NCBI RefSeq assembly: GCF_002804065.1
Contig: NZ_CP024955.1
Coordinates: 434,001 to 498,000, forward strand
Reading direction: 5' to 3'
From: Kyrpidia spormannii
GTDB lineage: Bacteria; Bacillota; Bacilli; Kyrpidiales; Kyrpidiaceae
DNA: 64,000 nucleotides
A model generated the notes under the pieces. That model saw nothing but the letters and a program-made list of their open reading frames with translations, had not been told where the DNA came from and ran no database searches. Made by a program: the position numbers and the translations under genes. This document shows, one piece after another, positions 20,324 to 28,774 of the stretch (position 1 is the stretch's first letter; every line of letters begins with the position of its first letter).

Positions 20324-21154
20324 TTAGTTGTCCCGGCGGGGGCGAGCGATGTTGGTGACCACAAAGTTGAGGAGTATGGCGCCGTAAAACACGTTGATGA
20401 GGTGGCCGATCACCATTTCGAGTTGGACGAACAGCTTCAAAAGGCGCCCCTGGGGAATGATGTCCCCGTAGCCAATGGTAAAAAAGGTCACCGAGCTAAA
20501 ATAGACCGTGTCCCAAGGGTCGATGGTTTCTCCGGTGCTGAAATAGATCATGTTGTTTGGCGTGAAAGAGATGAGATCGTTGTAAATCTGGCCAAAGGTC
20601 AGGATGGTGACGATCACAATCACGACGTAGAGCACCGGGATGACGAGAATCCGGAGCCTGTACAAGGTCAGATCAAGGCGGAACAACAGCCCGGCCCAAG
20701 GATGTTCCGCCAGGGGACGAGGGCGCCGCTGTAAACTGATTTTGTAAGCGTAATAGATCATGAGGACCAACAGTTCCACGTACATTATTGAACTGAGGAT
20801 GAGCAGCAGTCCGGTGGACGAGAAGTTGGCGGCGGCGTCAGAAAAGAGTCGGCTTCCGTTGAGATGGAGCAACAGGACCACATGAACGGCGGACAGGCCC
20901 ATGGACAGAGGCCAGTTGTGGTACGCGACCACCGCCAGCCCCAGCGCCCAAAACCCGATGATCAGCGCCCCCAACCCCGCCCGAAACGGAATGACGGCCA
21001 CGACCGGCGTGAGGGAGAGCAACAGCACCGCCGTCAGAAGCAGTGTGCCCACCGTTTTGACGAAAATGGAAGATGTCCGTATGGTTTGCCACGCCTCGCC
21101 GAACACGCCGGCGGTCTCGTTGCTCCGTCGCTTTGGTCCGCTCTCGCCGTCCAC
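20324..21154 (-). CDS. Potassium-channel-like ion channel protein
   Basis: The 276-residue membrane protein has about six hydrophobic segments. A pore loop with the selectivity filter TIGYGD lies at residues 226-231 (VTFFTIGYGDIIPQG), flanked by the two pore helices. No RCK/TrkA-N domain follows, so gating is not by a ligand-binding tail. The GTG at 21154 was chosen because AGGAGG lies seven bases upstream; a frame start at 21193 has no such site. An acidic-to-basic N-terminal region precedes the first helix. Potassium selectivity is inferred from the filter. Confidence 0.8.
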   Translation of the reverse strand: MDGESGPKRRSNETAGVFGEAWQTIRTSSIFVKTVGTLLLTAVLLLSLTPVVAVIPFRAGLGALIIGFWALGLAVVAYHNWPLSMGLSAVHVVLLLHLNGSRLFSDAAANFSSTGLLLILSSIMYVELLVLMIYYAYKISLQRRPRPLAEHPWAGLLFRLDLTLYRLRILVIPVLYVVIVIVTILTFGQIYNDLISFTPNNMIYFSTGETIDPWDTVYFSSVTFFTIGYGDIIPQGRLLKLFVQLEMVIGHLINVFYGAILLNFVVTNIARPRRDN

Positions 21155-21206
21155 AACCGTTCCTCCTGCGGGCGCGTTCTCCGCGCCGATCACTTTGTCA
21201 TGTCAA

Positions 21207-21235
21207 AATATAGACCAACTTACACCGGGCGGCAA
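21207..21235 (-). promoter_or_regulatory. Promoter of the ion-channel gene
   Basis: Leftward TTGCCG (21235-21230), 17 bases, TATATT (21212-21207). The start codon at 21154 would be about 45 bases from the expected transcription start. Confidence 0.5.
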
Positions 21236-21452
21236 TGGGTCTTTCGGTGGAATCGGGGACGAAGGCACAAATATCCATCGATCAGGATCACGAGGACGGC
21301 GGCCTCGAAGCAGGGCGTTGCCGAAGAGAGAGTGGCGCTCGAGTTCAATGACCATAGATGTTGATCAAGCGACCGCCAGATTTCGAGAGATCGCCGGTAA
21401 GCGTGCTGAATGAGGCTAAAGTAGAATCTAACATACATTGTAAGATATATTC

Positions 21453-21481
21453 TTGACGGATGAACGGAATCTTTCTATCAT
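21453..21481 (+). promoter_or_regulatory. Promoter of the urease operon
   Basis: TTGACG (21453-21458), 17 bases, TATCAT (21476-21481) match sigma-A well. The ureA start lies 60 bases downstream. No urease-specific operator was recognised. Confidence 0.7.
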
Positions 21482-21540
21482 GGAAGCAGTTGATTCGCAG
21501 TGACCCATGGGGGATAGGGTTGGGGGAAGGAGGGGGCGGA

Positions 21541-21939
21541 ATGCACCTGACGGAGCGGGAAAAGGAAAAGCTGCTCGTGGTGGTGGCCGCGGATCTGGCC
21601 CGGCGCCGCCGAAGCCGAGGGCTCAAGCTCAACTATCCCGAGGCGGTGGCCATTCTCACCCACGAAATTCTCGAAGGGGCCCGGGACGGAAAATCGGTGG
21701 CGGAGTTGATGCAGTGGGGCCGGACGCTGCTCACCGAGGACGACGTCATGGAAGGCGTGGCGGACATGATCGAAGAGGTCCAGGTCGAGGCCACCTTTCC
21801 GGACGGGACGAAGTTGGTGACGGTTCACCGGCCGATTCAGCCCAAGGCAAAGCCGGGCGGGGACGCCGATCGGGGCGACGCGGACCCCGGTGCGGGCGAT
21901 GGGGGCGCTGTGACTGGGGAAGGGGCGGCGATACGATGA
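21541..21939 (+). CDS. ureA: Urease gamma subunit
   Basis: The 132-residue protein starts [20 protein letters not shown], the family start, and contains [20 protein letters not shown] and [18 protein letters not shown]. The true gamma subunit ends near residue 101. The last 30 residues (Gly/Asp/Ala-rich) are an extension absent from standard UreA of about 100 residues. The ATG follows GGAAGGAGGGGG. Its stop overlaps the ureB start (ATGA). It is the first gene of ureA-ureBC-ureF-ureG-ureD. Confidence 0.95.
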   Translation: MHLTEREKEKLLVVVAADLARRRRSRGLKLNYPEAVAILTHEILEGARDGKSVAELMQWGRTLLTEDDVMEGVADMIEEVQVEATFPDGTKLVTVHRPIQPKAKPGGDADRGDADPGAGDGGAVTGEGAAIR

Positions 21940-23987
21940 ATCCGGGGGAATTGTTCCTGCGTCCCGACGTCATCCGGATCAACGAGGGGCGGCGGATGGT
22001 GACGATCACCGTGGTCCATCGGGGCGATCGCCCCATCCAGGTGGGGTCGCATTTTCATTTTTACGAAGTGAACGAGGCGCTCGATTTCGATCGGGAAAAA
22101 GCCTGGGGAATGCGGCTGAACATCCCCGCCGGGACGGCGGTGCGTTTCGAGCCCGGGGAGGAGAAACAGGTCACCCTGGTGGAATTCGGCGGGACCCGGG
22201 AGGTGTACGGCCATCGCGGGCGTGTGAACGGTCCTGCCGGGGGAGCCGACGGCTCCCCGACCCCGGGAGGGGGGCTGGTGATGACCCGGGAGGCGTATGC
22301 GGGGATGTTCGGACCCACGGTCGGTGATCGGGTTCGTTTGGCCGATACCGAGTTGGTCGTCGAAGTGGAAAAAGATTTTACCGTGTACGGCGATGAATGC
22401 AAGTTTGGCGGGGGGAAGGTGCTGCGGGACGGGATGGGACAGTCGGCCAGGGCGCTCCGCCGGGACGGCGTCCTCGATCTCGTGATCACCAACGCCCTGG
22501 TCATCGACCACTGGGGCATTGTCAAAGGGGACATCGGGATCAAAAATGGGCGGATCGTCGGAGTGGGAAAGGCGGGAAACCCGGACACCATGGACGGGGT
22601 GCGCCCGGACATGATTGTCGGCGCTTCCACTGAAGTGGTGGCGGGGGAAGGGTGCATCGTGACTGCGGGCGGGATTGATACCCACATCCATTTCATTTGT
22701 CCGCAACAAGTGGAGGTCGCCCTGGCTTCGGGAATCACGACGATGATCGGAGGCGGGACCGGGCCGGCCACGGGCACCAATGCCACCACCTGTACCCCGG
22801 GGGCGTGGAACATTCATCGCATGTTGGAAGCGGCGGAGGGTTTCCCCGTCAATCTCGGCTTTCTAGGCAAAGGCAACGCCTCGACCGAGGCCGCCTTGGA
22901 CGAGCAGATCCTGGCCGGGGCGGCCGGGCTGAAGCTTCACGAAGATTGGGGATCCACCCCGGCGGCCATCGACGCGTGCCTTCGGGCGGCGGACCGGCAT
23001 GACGTGCAGGTTGCGATCCATACAGACACCTTGAACGAGGCGGGGTTTGTGGAGACGACCATTGCGGCCATCGCCGGGCGGACGATTCACACGTATCACA
23101 CCGAAGGGGCCGGCGGCGGCCACGCTCCGGACATCATTCGCCTGGCGGGCGAGGCGAATGTCCTGCCGTCCTCGACGAATCCCACCCGGCCGTTTACGGT
23201 GAACACCATCGATGAACACCTGGATATGCTCATGGTCTGCCACCATTTGGACAGCCGGATCCCCGAAGATGTGGCTTTTGCCGATTCGCGCATTCGCCCG
23301 GAGACCATCGCGGCCGAGGATATTCTTCACGACATCGGAGCGCTGAGCATGATGAGCTCCGACTCCCAGGCCATGGGAAGGGTGGGCGAGGTGATTCTCC
23401 GGACCTGGCAGACGGCGGACAAAATGAAGCGACAGCGGGGCCGCCTTCCGGAAGAACGGGGCGACAACGACAATGAGCGGGTGAAGCGTTACATTGCGAA
23501 ATACACCATCAACCCGGCCATCACCCACGGGATCGCCGATTACGTGGGTTCGGTGGAACCGGGCAAATGGGCGGATCTCGTGCTTTGGAAACCGGCTTTT
23601 TTCGGGGTGAAACCGGAACTGGTGATCAAAGGCGGGATGATCGTCCATGCCGCCATGGGAGATGCGGGTGCGTCGATTCCCACGCCCCAGCCGGTGTTCG
23701 GCCGGCCGATGTTCGCGGCGTTCGGGGCGGCCGCCCCGGGTCGATGTTTTACCTTCGTGTCCAGAGCGGCTTGGGAGGCGGGCATTCGGGATCGGTTGGG
23801 ATTGCGCCGGGAGGTGGTTCCGGTGAAGAACTGTCGAAACCTAGGAAAAAAGGATATGGTGAACAACTCCGCCACGCCCCGGATCGAGGTGAATCCGGAA
23901 ACCTATCAGGTTTGGGTGGACGGTGTCCTGGCGGCGTGTGAACCGATCCGGACCGTCTCCATGGGTCAGCGGTATTTTCTTTTTTGA
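21936..23987 (+). CDS. ureB: Urease beta and alpha subunits in one continuous reading frame (UreB-UreC)
   Basis: From the ATG at 21936 a single frame of 683 codons encodes a complete UreB (residues 1-112, with [18 protein letters not shown] and [16 protein letters not shown]) joined without a stop to a complete UreC. The junction reads [20 protein letters not shown]. Beta and alpha are normally separate in bacteria; gamma-beta fusions and three-way plant-type fusions are known. A +1 shift in the G6 run at 22269-22274 would give TGA at 22279-22281, overlapping the ureC ATG as TGATG. Fusion and separate translation are therefore both possible, and an indel error cannot be excluded. Confidence 0.75.
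   Translation: MNPGELFLRPDVIRINEGRRMVTITVVHRGDRPIQVGSHFHFYEVNEALDFDREKAWGMRLNIPAGTAVRFEPGEEKQVTLVEFGGTREVYGHRGRVNGPAGGADGSPTPGGGLVMTREAYAGMFGPTVGDRVRLADTELVVEVEKDFTVYGDECKFGGGKVLRDGMGQSARALRRDGVLDLVITNALVIDHWGIVKGDIGIKNGRIVGVGKAGNPDTMDGVRPDMIVGASTEVVAGEGCIVTAGGIDTHIHFICPQQVEVALASGITTMIGGGTGPATGTNATTCTPGAWNIHRMLEAAEGFPVNLGFLGKGNASTEAALDEQILAGAAGLKLHEDWGSTPAAIDACLRAADRHDVQVAIHTDTLNEAGFVETTIAAIAGRTIHTYHTEGAGGGHAPDIIRLAGEANVLPSSTNPTRPFTVNTIDEHLDMLMVCHHLDSRIPEDVAFADSRIRPETIAAEDILHDIGALSMMSSDSQAMGRVGEVILRTWQTADKMKRQRGRLPEERGDNDNERVKRYIAKYTINPAITHGIADYVGSVEPGKWADLVLWKPAFFGVKPELVIKGGMIVHAAMGDAGASIPTPQPVFGRPMFAAFGAAAPGRCFTFVSRAAWEAGIRDRLGLRREVVPVKNCRNLGKKDMVNNSATPRIEVNPETYQVWVDGVLAACEPIRTVSMGQRYFLF
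22281..23987 (+). CDS. ureC: Urease alpha (catalytic) subunit, internal start
   Basis: If translated on its own, UreC starts at this ATG, seven bases after GGAGGGGG, giving the normal 568 residues. It hydrolyses urea to ammonia and carbamate at a two-nickel site. Present are the nickel-binding GGIDTHIHF (His-x-His near 134-136), the carbamylated Lys218 in [22 protein letters not shown], the flap Cys320 in MVCHHL, and [13 protein letters not shown]. The C-terminus MGQRYFLF is the usual end. All catalytic residues I can check are intact. Confidence 0.9.
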   Translation: MTREAYAGMFGPTVGDRVRLADTELVVEVEKDFTVYGDECKFGGGKVLRDGMGQSARALRRDGVLDLVITNALVIDHWGIVKGDIGIKNGRIVGVGKAGNPDTMDGVRPDMIVGASTEVVAGEGCIVTAGGIDTHIHFICPQQVEVALASGITTMIGGGTGPATGTNATTCTPGAWNIHRMLEAAEGFPVNLGFLGKGNASTEAALDEQILAGAAGLKLHEDWGSTPAAIDACLRAADRHDVQVAIHTDTLNEAGFVETTIAAIAGRTIHTYHTEGAGGGHAPDIIRLAGEANVLPSSTNPTRPFTVNTIDEHLDMLMVCHHLDSRIPEDVAFADSRIRPETIAAEDILHDIGALSMMSSDSQAMGRVGEVILRTWQTADKMKRQRGRLPEERGDNDNERVKRYIAKYTINPAITHGIADYVGSVEPGKWADLVLWKPAFFGVKPELVIKGGMIVHAAMGDAGASIPTPQPVFGRPMFAAFGAAAPGRCFTFVSRAAWEAGIRDRLGLRREVVPVKNCRNLGKKDMVNNSATPRIEVNPETYQVWVDGVLAACEPIRTVSMGQRYFLF

Positions 23988-24000
23988 AGGGGGACGGGCA

Positions 24001-24714
24001 ATGCGTCTCGATCTGCGGGGGCTGCCTCTGTTGGATTCCGCATTTCCCACCGGCGCGTTCGCCCACTCGTTCGGCCTGGAGACCGCGGTGCGGGAAGGCC
24101 GCGTGTCCGGTCCGGGGGAGCTGCGCAGATGGCTGGAGGCGTCGGTGTGGGCGGGAACCGGTCGGACCGACGGGGTGGGGGTGTTTTGTGCCCACGCCGT
24201 CGTGTCGGGAGGCGGACTCACCTCCCCGGGCTCGCTCGGAGAGGAGCGCCTCCAGGAGGTGGACCGGCGTCTCACTCTCATCCGGCTGGCGCGGGAATCC
24301 CGGGAAGGGAGTGTGAAGATCGGTCGGCGGTATGTTCGACTGGCGGAAGCGGTGTACCCGGAAGCCGGCATCGAAAGGTACCGGAGATGGATTGAAGAAG
24401 GGGGGTGCTTCGGCCAGGCCCCGGTGGTCCACGGATGGTTGTGGGCGCATCTCGGCGGCGGGGCCGAGGACGCCGTGGCGGGGTATCTGTATGCCGGGGT
24501 GGTCGGGGTGGTCCAATGCGCGCTCCGCCTGTCGGTGGTGGGCCAGACCGACGCCCAGAGGACGATTCGGGATCTTTTGCCCGATGTGGAGGCGGTGGCG
24601 GGGGAGATCGTTCGGCTCCGTCCGGAACCCTGGCAGATGGGGGCGGCGTGTGTGTTTCAAGAGGTGGCGGGAATTCGCCACGAGACGCTGTATTCCAGGC
24701 TGTTCATGTCGTGA
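24001..24714 (+). CDS. ureF: Urease accessory protein UreF
   Basis: The 237-residue helical protein bridges UreD and UreG and acts as the GTPase-activity gate during nickel and carbon dioxide insertion into urease. It begins [20 protein letters not shown] followed by [10 protein letters not shown], the conserved UreF opening, and has [16 protein letters not shown] in the middle. The start was placed at 24001 (SD GAAGGGGG) instead of an upstream frame extension inside ureC. It lies 13 bases after ureC and 70 before ureG. Confidence 0.93.
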   Translation: MRLDLRGLPLLDSAFPTGAFAHSFGLETAVREGRVSGPGELRRWLEASVWAGTGRTDGVGVFCAHAVVSGGGLTSPGSLGEERLQEVDRRLTLIRLARESREGSVKIGRRYVRLAEAVYPEAGIERYRRWIEEGGCFGQAPVVHGWLWAHLGGGAEDAVAGYLYAGVVGVVQCALRLSVVGQTDAQRTIRDLLPDVEAVAGEIVRLRPEPWQMGAACVFQEVAGIRHETLYSRLFMS

Positions 24715-24784
24715 TCGGCCGGCGTCGTCTCCGGCCAGCGATCGCGCGGACAAGAAATCGAGTGAGACCAAGGAGGAAGAGTCC

Positions 24785-25456
24785 GTGTGTCAAGGTCATG
24801 ATCATCATCATCACGAGTGGCGGCATCGGAGTTTTGCCGGCGGCAGGCCGATGCGGGTGGGGGTCGGAGGGCCGGTGGGATCCGGAAAGACGGCTTTGGT
24901 GGAAAAATTGTGCGCGGAGCTGAAAAATACTTACAGTGTGGCGGTAATTACGAATGATATTTATACGAAAGAGGATGCGGAGATTCTGGTCCGAACCGGC
25001 GTTCTTCCCGGGGAGCGCATCATTGGGGTGGAGACGGGAGGTTGTCCGCACACCGCCATCCGGGAGGACGCTTCGATGAACATGGATGCCGTAGAAGAAT
25101 TGGAGAAGCGTTTTCCGGATCTGGATATGATTTTCATCGAGAGCGGCGGAGACAATCTCGCGGCGGCTTTCAGTCCGGAATTGGCCGATCTGTTCATTTA
25201 CGTCATCGATGTGGCTCAGGGGGACAAAATTCCCCGGAAGGGCGGCCCAGGGGTGCGACAGTCGGACCTCCTGGTGATCAATAAGATCGACCTGGCTCCG
25301 TACGTCGGCGCGAGCCTGGATGTGATGGACCGGGATTCCCGGGCGATGCGGGGCGACCGGCCGTTCGTGTTCACGAATTTGATGAAAAATGTCGGGGTGG
25401 CGGATATCGCCCGCTGGCTGGCCGATCAGTATCACAGGGCCGAGGCGGCCGGCTGA
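24785..25456 (+). CDS. ureG: Urease accessory GTPase UreG with His-rich N-terminus
   Basis: The 223-residue SIMIBI-class GTPase delivers nickel to apo-urease in the UreD-UreF-UreG complex. The Walker [10 protein letters not shown] is at residues 28-36. The Cys-Pro-His nickel site is in [30 protein letters not shown] follows, and the base-specificity motif is [10 protein letters not shown]. The GTG at 24785 follows AAGGAGGAAGAG. Before the GTPase core is a metal-binding-like stretch [14 protein letters not shown]. Short His-rich starts occur in some UreG proteins; here it stands out because no ureE is found. Confidence 0.95.
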   Translation: MCQGHDHHHHEWRHRSFAGGRPMRVGVGGPVGSGKTALVEKLCAELKNTYSVAVITNDIYTKEDAEILVRTGVLPGERIIGVETGGCPHTAIREDASMNMDAVEELEKRFPDLDMIFIESGGDNLAAAFSPELADLFIYVIDVAQGDKIPRKGGPGVRQSDLLVINKIDLAPYVGASLDVMDRDSRAMRGDRPFVFTNLMKNVGVADIARWLADQYHRAEAAG

Positions 25457-25458
25457 GG

Positions 25459-26289
25459 ATGGAGCGGCGGGTCCACGGAGTGTGGCGGGGGACGGCGGCG
25501 GTGCGCGGGGGCCGGACGGTGCTTGCCGACAGTTACCAACAGGCGCCGCTGAAGGTGGCGAAACCGTTCTACGCCGAGGACGGAACCATGGTGATTTACC
25601 TTATGGACGCGTCCCCGGGTCTTTTGGGCGGCGATCGGTACGAGATCGCGTGCGCCTTGGGTCCCGGGGCGCGCCTCTTTTTGACCACCCAATCGTCCTG
25701 CCGCCTCCACCCCGGGGCCGAAGAGGCGGAGAGCGTGCTCATTCAGCGGTTCCGGGTGGAACGGGGCGCCGTTTTGGAATATTTTCCCGACCCGGTGGTG
25801 CCCTTTGCCGGGTCTCGCCACCGCGGAGAGACGGTGCTGGAAGTGGCTGCGGGAGGAGTCGCCTTGGTGGCGGAAACGGTGACGCCGGGGCGGTGGGGAA
25901 TGGGGGAGGTGTTTCGGTTTGCGGACTTGCGCCTGCAAACGTCCATTTATTGCGATGGGGTGTGGACGGCGTGGGATTCGCTGTGGATAGAACCGGCCGG
26001 GATGCCGATGGGTACCGCCTGGGGGGAGTTTACCCACATGGCCACGCTGTGGGTGGTGTCCGATCAGTTGGGAGAGGAGGAAATCGAACTTCTTCGGGAA
26101 GTGACGGAGGCCGGTGAGGAGGAGATTTACGGTGGCGTGTCCCGCCTGGAGCGAGGGGGCTGTGTCCTTCGTGCCCTGAGCCGGTCGGTGCGGCCGTTGC
26201 AGGCATGGGTGTACCGTGTCAGGGAAGTTCTGCGGCCGTGTTTGATCGGCAGTCCGGCTTGGCCGGTGCGGAAGCCGGGATCTATTTGA
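25459..26289 (+). CDS. ureD: Urease accessory protein UreD (UreH)
   Basis: The 276-residue scaffold protein binds apo-urease and recruits UreF and UreG. It shows family segments KVAKPFYAEDGTMVIYLMDA followed by SPGLLGGDRYEI, LTTQSSCRLHPG, and LEYFPDPVVPFAGSRH. It starts two bases after the ureG stop and is the last gene of the urease unit. I see no ureE, nickel permease or urea channel up- or downstream. Confidence 0.92.
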   Translation: MERRVHGVWRGTAAVRGGRTVLADSYQQAPLKVAKPFYAEDGTMVIYLMDASPGLLGGDRYEIACALGPGARLFLTTQSSCRLHPGAEEAESVLIQRFRVERGAVLEYFPDPVVPFAGSRHRGETVLEVAAGGVALVAETVTPGRWGMGEVFRFADLRLQTSIYCDGVWTAWDSLWIEPAGMPMGTAWGEFTHMATLWVVSDQLGEEEIELLREVTEAGEEEIYGGVSRLERGGCVLRALSRSVRPLQAWVYRVREVLRPCLIGSPAWPVRKPGSI

Positions 26290-26340
26290 AGGGCGCGTAA
26301 AGAAGCGGCGATTTTTGGAGCAATTTTACGTTAGGTTAAC

Positions 26341-26370
26341 TTGACATATAACGTTTCTTTTTGGTACAGT
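26341..26370 (+). promoter_or_regulatory. Promoter of the 71-residue gene
   Basis: TTGACA (26341-26346), 18 bases, TACAGT (26365-26370) in an AT-rich stretch after the urease operon. Related sequences TTAGGTTAAC (26331-26340) and TTAGCTAAC (26392-26400) flank it and could be a repeated regulatory site. Confidence 0.6.
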
Positions 26371-26479
26371 ACAAATAAGCAAAGTTGCCATTTAGCTAAC
26401 GCAACAATAAAGGCCTCGGCGGTGCCGGTTTTCCGGTCCCGACGCCGATCTGCGGATACCCGAGAGGAGGATGGGGAGG

Positions 26480-26695
26480 ATGGCGCAAGTGAAGACGCTG
26501 CGCGACTTGGAGCGCCAAAAGGACGAAGTGATGGAGATGTATCTGTTTGCTTCGCCGGAGGATCGGGTAAAGCTTTTGGTGCGCCACATGGAACTCCAGG
26601 AGAGCATCGACGAGTTGACGGCCGCCGGCGAGGCGAACCGGCCGAAGCCGGTCCGTCGGTGGCATCGCCGGCGCCGGGTATGGAACTACCTTTGA
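26480..26695 (+). CDS. Small hypothetical protein, helical N-terminus and basic C-terminus
   Basis: The 71-residue protein reads as one charged helix (VKTLRDLERQKDEVMEMYLF then SPEDRVKLLVRHMELQESID) followed by a very basic end (KPVRRWHRRRRVWNYL). I do not recognise the family. The ATG at 26480 sits nine bases after AGGAGG; an in-frame ATG at 26471 is too close to it. It has its own promoter and a strong terminator, so it is probably a real single-gene unit. The basic tail suggests nucleic-acid or membrane-surface contact, but this is only composition. Confidence 0.55.
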   Translation: MAQVKTLRDLERQKDEVMEMYLFASPEDRVKLLVRHMELQESIDELTAAGEANRPKPVRRWHRRRRVWNYL

Positions 26696-26855
26696 TTCTA
26701 TGGGGCTGAAACGGCGGGAAGACCGATCTGCACCTCGGTCCGCCCCGTCCGGCGGAGCGGGTGACGGCCCACCCGTAGAACCCAGGACGGGCTCAGGGGT
26801 GCTGCGGGTGGCGGGTGGCTGCCCGGATGCGAGATGGGAAAAAACGACTGTGTCG

Positions 26856-26896
26856 ATTCCTGTCCGATTTGGCGAATCGGACAGGAATTTTTATTT
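26856..26896 (+). terminator. Intrinsic terminator upstream of ftsE
   Basis: ATTCCTGTCCGATT (26856-26869) pairs perfectly with AATCGGACAGGAAT (26875-26888) around TGGCG. TTTTATTT follows. It closes the 71-residue gene's transcript and separates it from ftsE. Confidence 0.92.
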
Positions 26897-26966
26897 ACAG
26901 TGTCGAATCTGGTTATGGATCATCCTCGCATCGGGCGGCGGACGCAGAGGGAGGGACATCGCCGGC

Positions 26967-27647
26967 ATGATCGAGATGCACGATGTATGGAAGACGTACC
27001 CGAACGGTGCGACGGCCCTTCAAGGCATCGATATCCGGATCGACCGGGGGGAATTTGTATACGTGGTCGGACCGAGCGGCGCCGGAAAGTCGACCTTCGT
27101 CAAGTTGATGTACCGGGCGGAGAGGCCGACGAAAGGGCAGATTTTCGTGAACGGTTTCAATATCGACCGCATGAGGGAGCGGCGCATTCCTTATCTGCGC
27201 CGCCATATTGGCGTTGTGTTCCAGGACTTCAAATTGCTTCCACAGCTGACGGCGGCGGAAAACGTGGCCTTCGCCCTGGAAGTGATCGAGATGCCCCGGC
27301 GGCAGATTCGACGTCGAGTGGCGGATGTGATGGAGCTGGTGGGGCTGTCCCACAAGATGCACGCCCGGCCTAATGAGCTCTCCGGAGGGGAACAGCAGCG
27401 GGTGGCGGTGGCCCGGGCTCTGGTGAATAATCCGGTGGTGCTCATTGCGGACGAGCCCACGGGAAACCTGGATCCGGAAACGTCCTGGGAGATTCTTCGC
27501 TTGCTGGAAAAGATCAATGACCGCGGAACTACGGTGGTCATGGCGACGCACAACCGGGATATTGTGAACACCCGCAAAAAGCGCGTGATCGCCATTGAGC
27601 AAGGCCGGATCGTCCGTGACGAGGAGCGGGGGGTTTACGGATTATGA
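26967..27647 (+). CDS. ftsE: Cell-division ABC transporter ATP-binding protein FtsE
   Basis: The 226-residue ATPase partners the membrane protein FtsX. In Firmicutes FtsEX activates a wall hydrolase (CwlO in Bacillus) rather than moving a substrate. Walker A is GPSGAGKST, the Q-loop lies in FQDFKLLPQLTAAENVAFAL, the signature is LSGGEQQRVAVARAL, and Walker B is VLIADEPTGNLDP. The start follows the SD GAGGGAC loosely (16 bases). The stop overlaps the ftsX ATG by four bases. Confidence 0.95.
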   Translation: MIEMHDVWKTYPNGATALQGIDIRIDRGEFVYVVGPSGAGKSTFVKLMYRAERPTKGQIFVNGFNIDRMRERRIPYLRRHIGVVFQDFKLLPQLTAAENVAFALEVIEMPRRQIRRRVADVMELVGLSHKMHARPNELSGGEQQRVAVARALVNNPVVLIADEPTGNLDPETSWEILRLLEKINDRGTTVVMATHNRDIVNTRKKRVIAIEQGRIVRDEERGVYGL

Positions 27648-28528
27648 AGGTGCGTACCCTGGGTCGACATTGCCGCGAAGGCCTGCTGAACCTGGGGCGT
27701 AACGGGTGGATGACCGTCGCCTCGATCAGCGCCGTGGCGGTGACGTTGCTCATCCTGGGCGTGTTTGTGGTAATGGCCTGGAACGTCCAGAACCTGTCCA
27801 GGCAAGTGGAGCAGCAGGTGCAGATGAACGTGATTCTAAAAGACGGCACCACGCCGGAGCAGATCAAGGCGGTGCAACAGTGGCTGGTGGCCCGCCCGGA
27901 TGTGGCGAAGGTGACCTTCGTGTCCAAGGAGCAGGGGCTGGCCAATTTGCGGGCGTCGCTCAAACAGGACAGCAATTTGCTCGATGGGCTGGATAAGCAA
28001 AATCCCCTGCCCGACAAATTCGTGGTGCAGGCAAAGGATCCGCGGATGACGGGACAGGTGGCGGCGGCCATCGAGAAGTTGCCCGAGGTGGACTCGGTGC
28101 GTTACGCCCGGGACATGGTGGAGCGGTTGTTCCAGGTGACCCGGATCGTCCGGGACATCGGTTTGATTTTCATCGTCGGGCTCTTGTTTACGGCCATGTT
28201 TCTCATCGCCAACACCATTAAACTGACGATTTTCGCCCGGAGGCGGGAGATCGAGATCATGAAACTGGTGGGCGCCACGAACGGGTTCATCCGTTGGCCA
28301 TTTTTTGTGGAAGGGATCTTCCTCGGGGCACTGGGGGCACTGTTCCCCATCGTGGTCATCGTCGTCGCGTATCGATACCTCGTGGATGCCGTACCGAGCT
28401 TCTATTATTTTCAGTTGGTGCCTGCTCATCCCCTGCTTGAACAGATGGCGGCCCTGCTGTTGGGGGTGGGGGCTTTTATCGGGGTTTGGGGCAGCGTGGT
28501 ATCGATGCGGCGCTTCCTGCGGGTGTGA
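27644..28528 (+). CDS. ftsX: Cell-division permease-like protein FtsX
   Basis: The 294-residue protein has a cytoplasmic N-terminus (RHCREGLLNLGRNGWMTVAS), a first helix near 25-45 and an extracellular domain of about 110 residues (residues 50-160). Three more helices with FARRREIEIMKLVGATNGFI between them make the FtsX/MacB-type fold. The extracellular loop would contact the wall-hydrolase partner. It is translationally coupled to ftsE. A 246-base gap without a recognised gene follows before ctpB. Confidence 0.95.
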   Translation: MKVRTLGRHCREGLLNLGRNGWMTVASISAVAVTLLILGVFVVMAWNVQNLSRQVEQQVQMNVILKDGTTPEQIKAVQQWLVARPDVAKVTFVSKEQGLANLRASLKQDSNLLDGLDKQNPLPDKFVVQAKDPRMTGQVAAAIEKLPEVDSVRYARDMVERLFQVTRIVRDIGLIFIVGLLFTAMFLIANTIKLTIFARRREIEIMKLVGATNGFIRWPFFVEGIFLGALGALFPIVVIVVAYRYLVDAVPSFYYFQLVPAHPLLEQMAALLLGVGAFIGVWGSVVSMRRFLRV

Positions 28529-28774
28529 GGAAAGGTAAAAAGTTTCCTCGGCTCGGGCTCCGCAGGGTGCGCCGGGACGGCCAGTGGCTCATGGAAGAAA
28601 ACGGGCGAGCGCGGGCGGTTTGCCACGACTCCCGGAGCGACGGGGCGCCGGGTCGGGTGAACCGCCCGGATTGTCTGGATGCAGCTATTGTCTCGGCGGC
28701 TGAGATTGGCCAAGATACAAGGTAAGACGGTGTCGATGGGCGCCGTACATTGAGTCAGGGGTGGTGCTGCGTTC

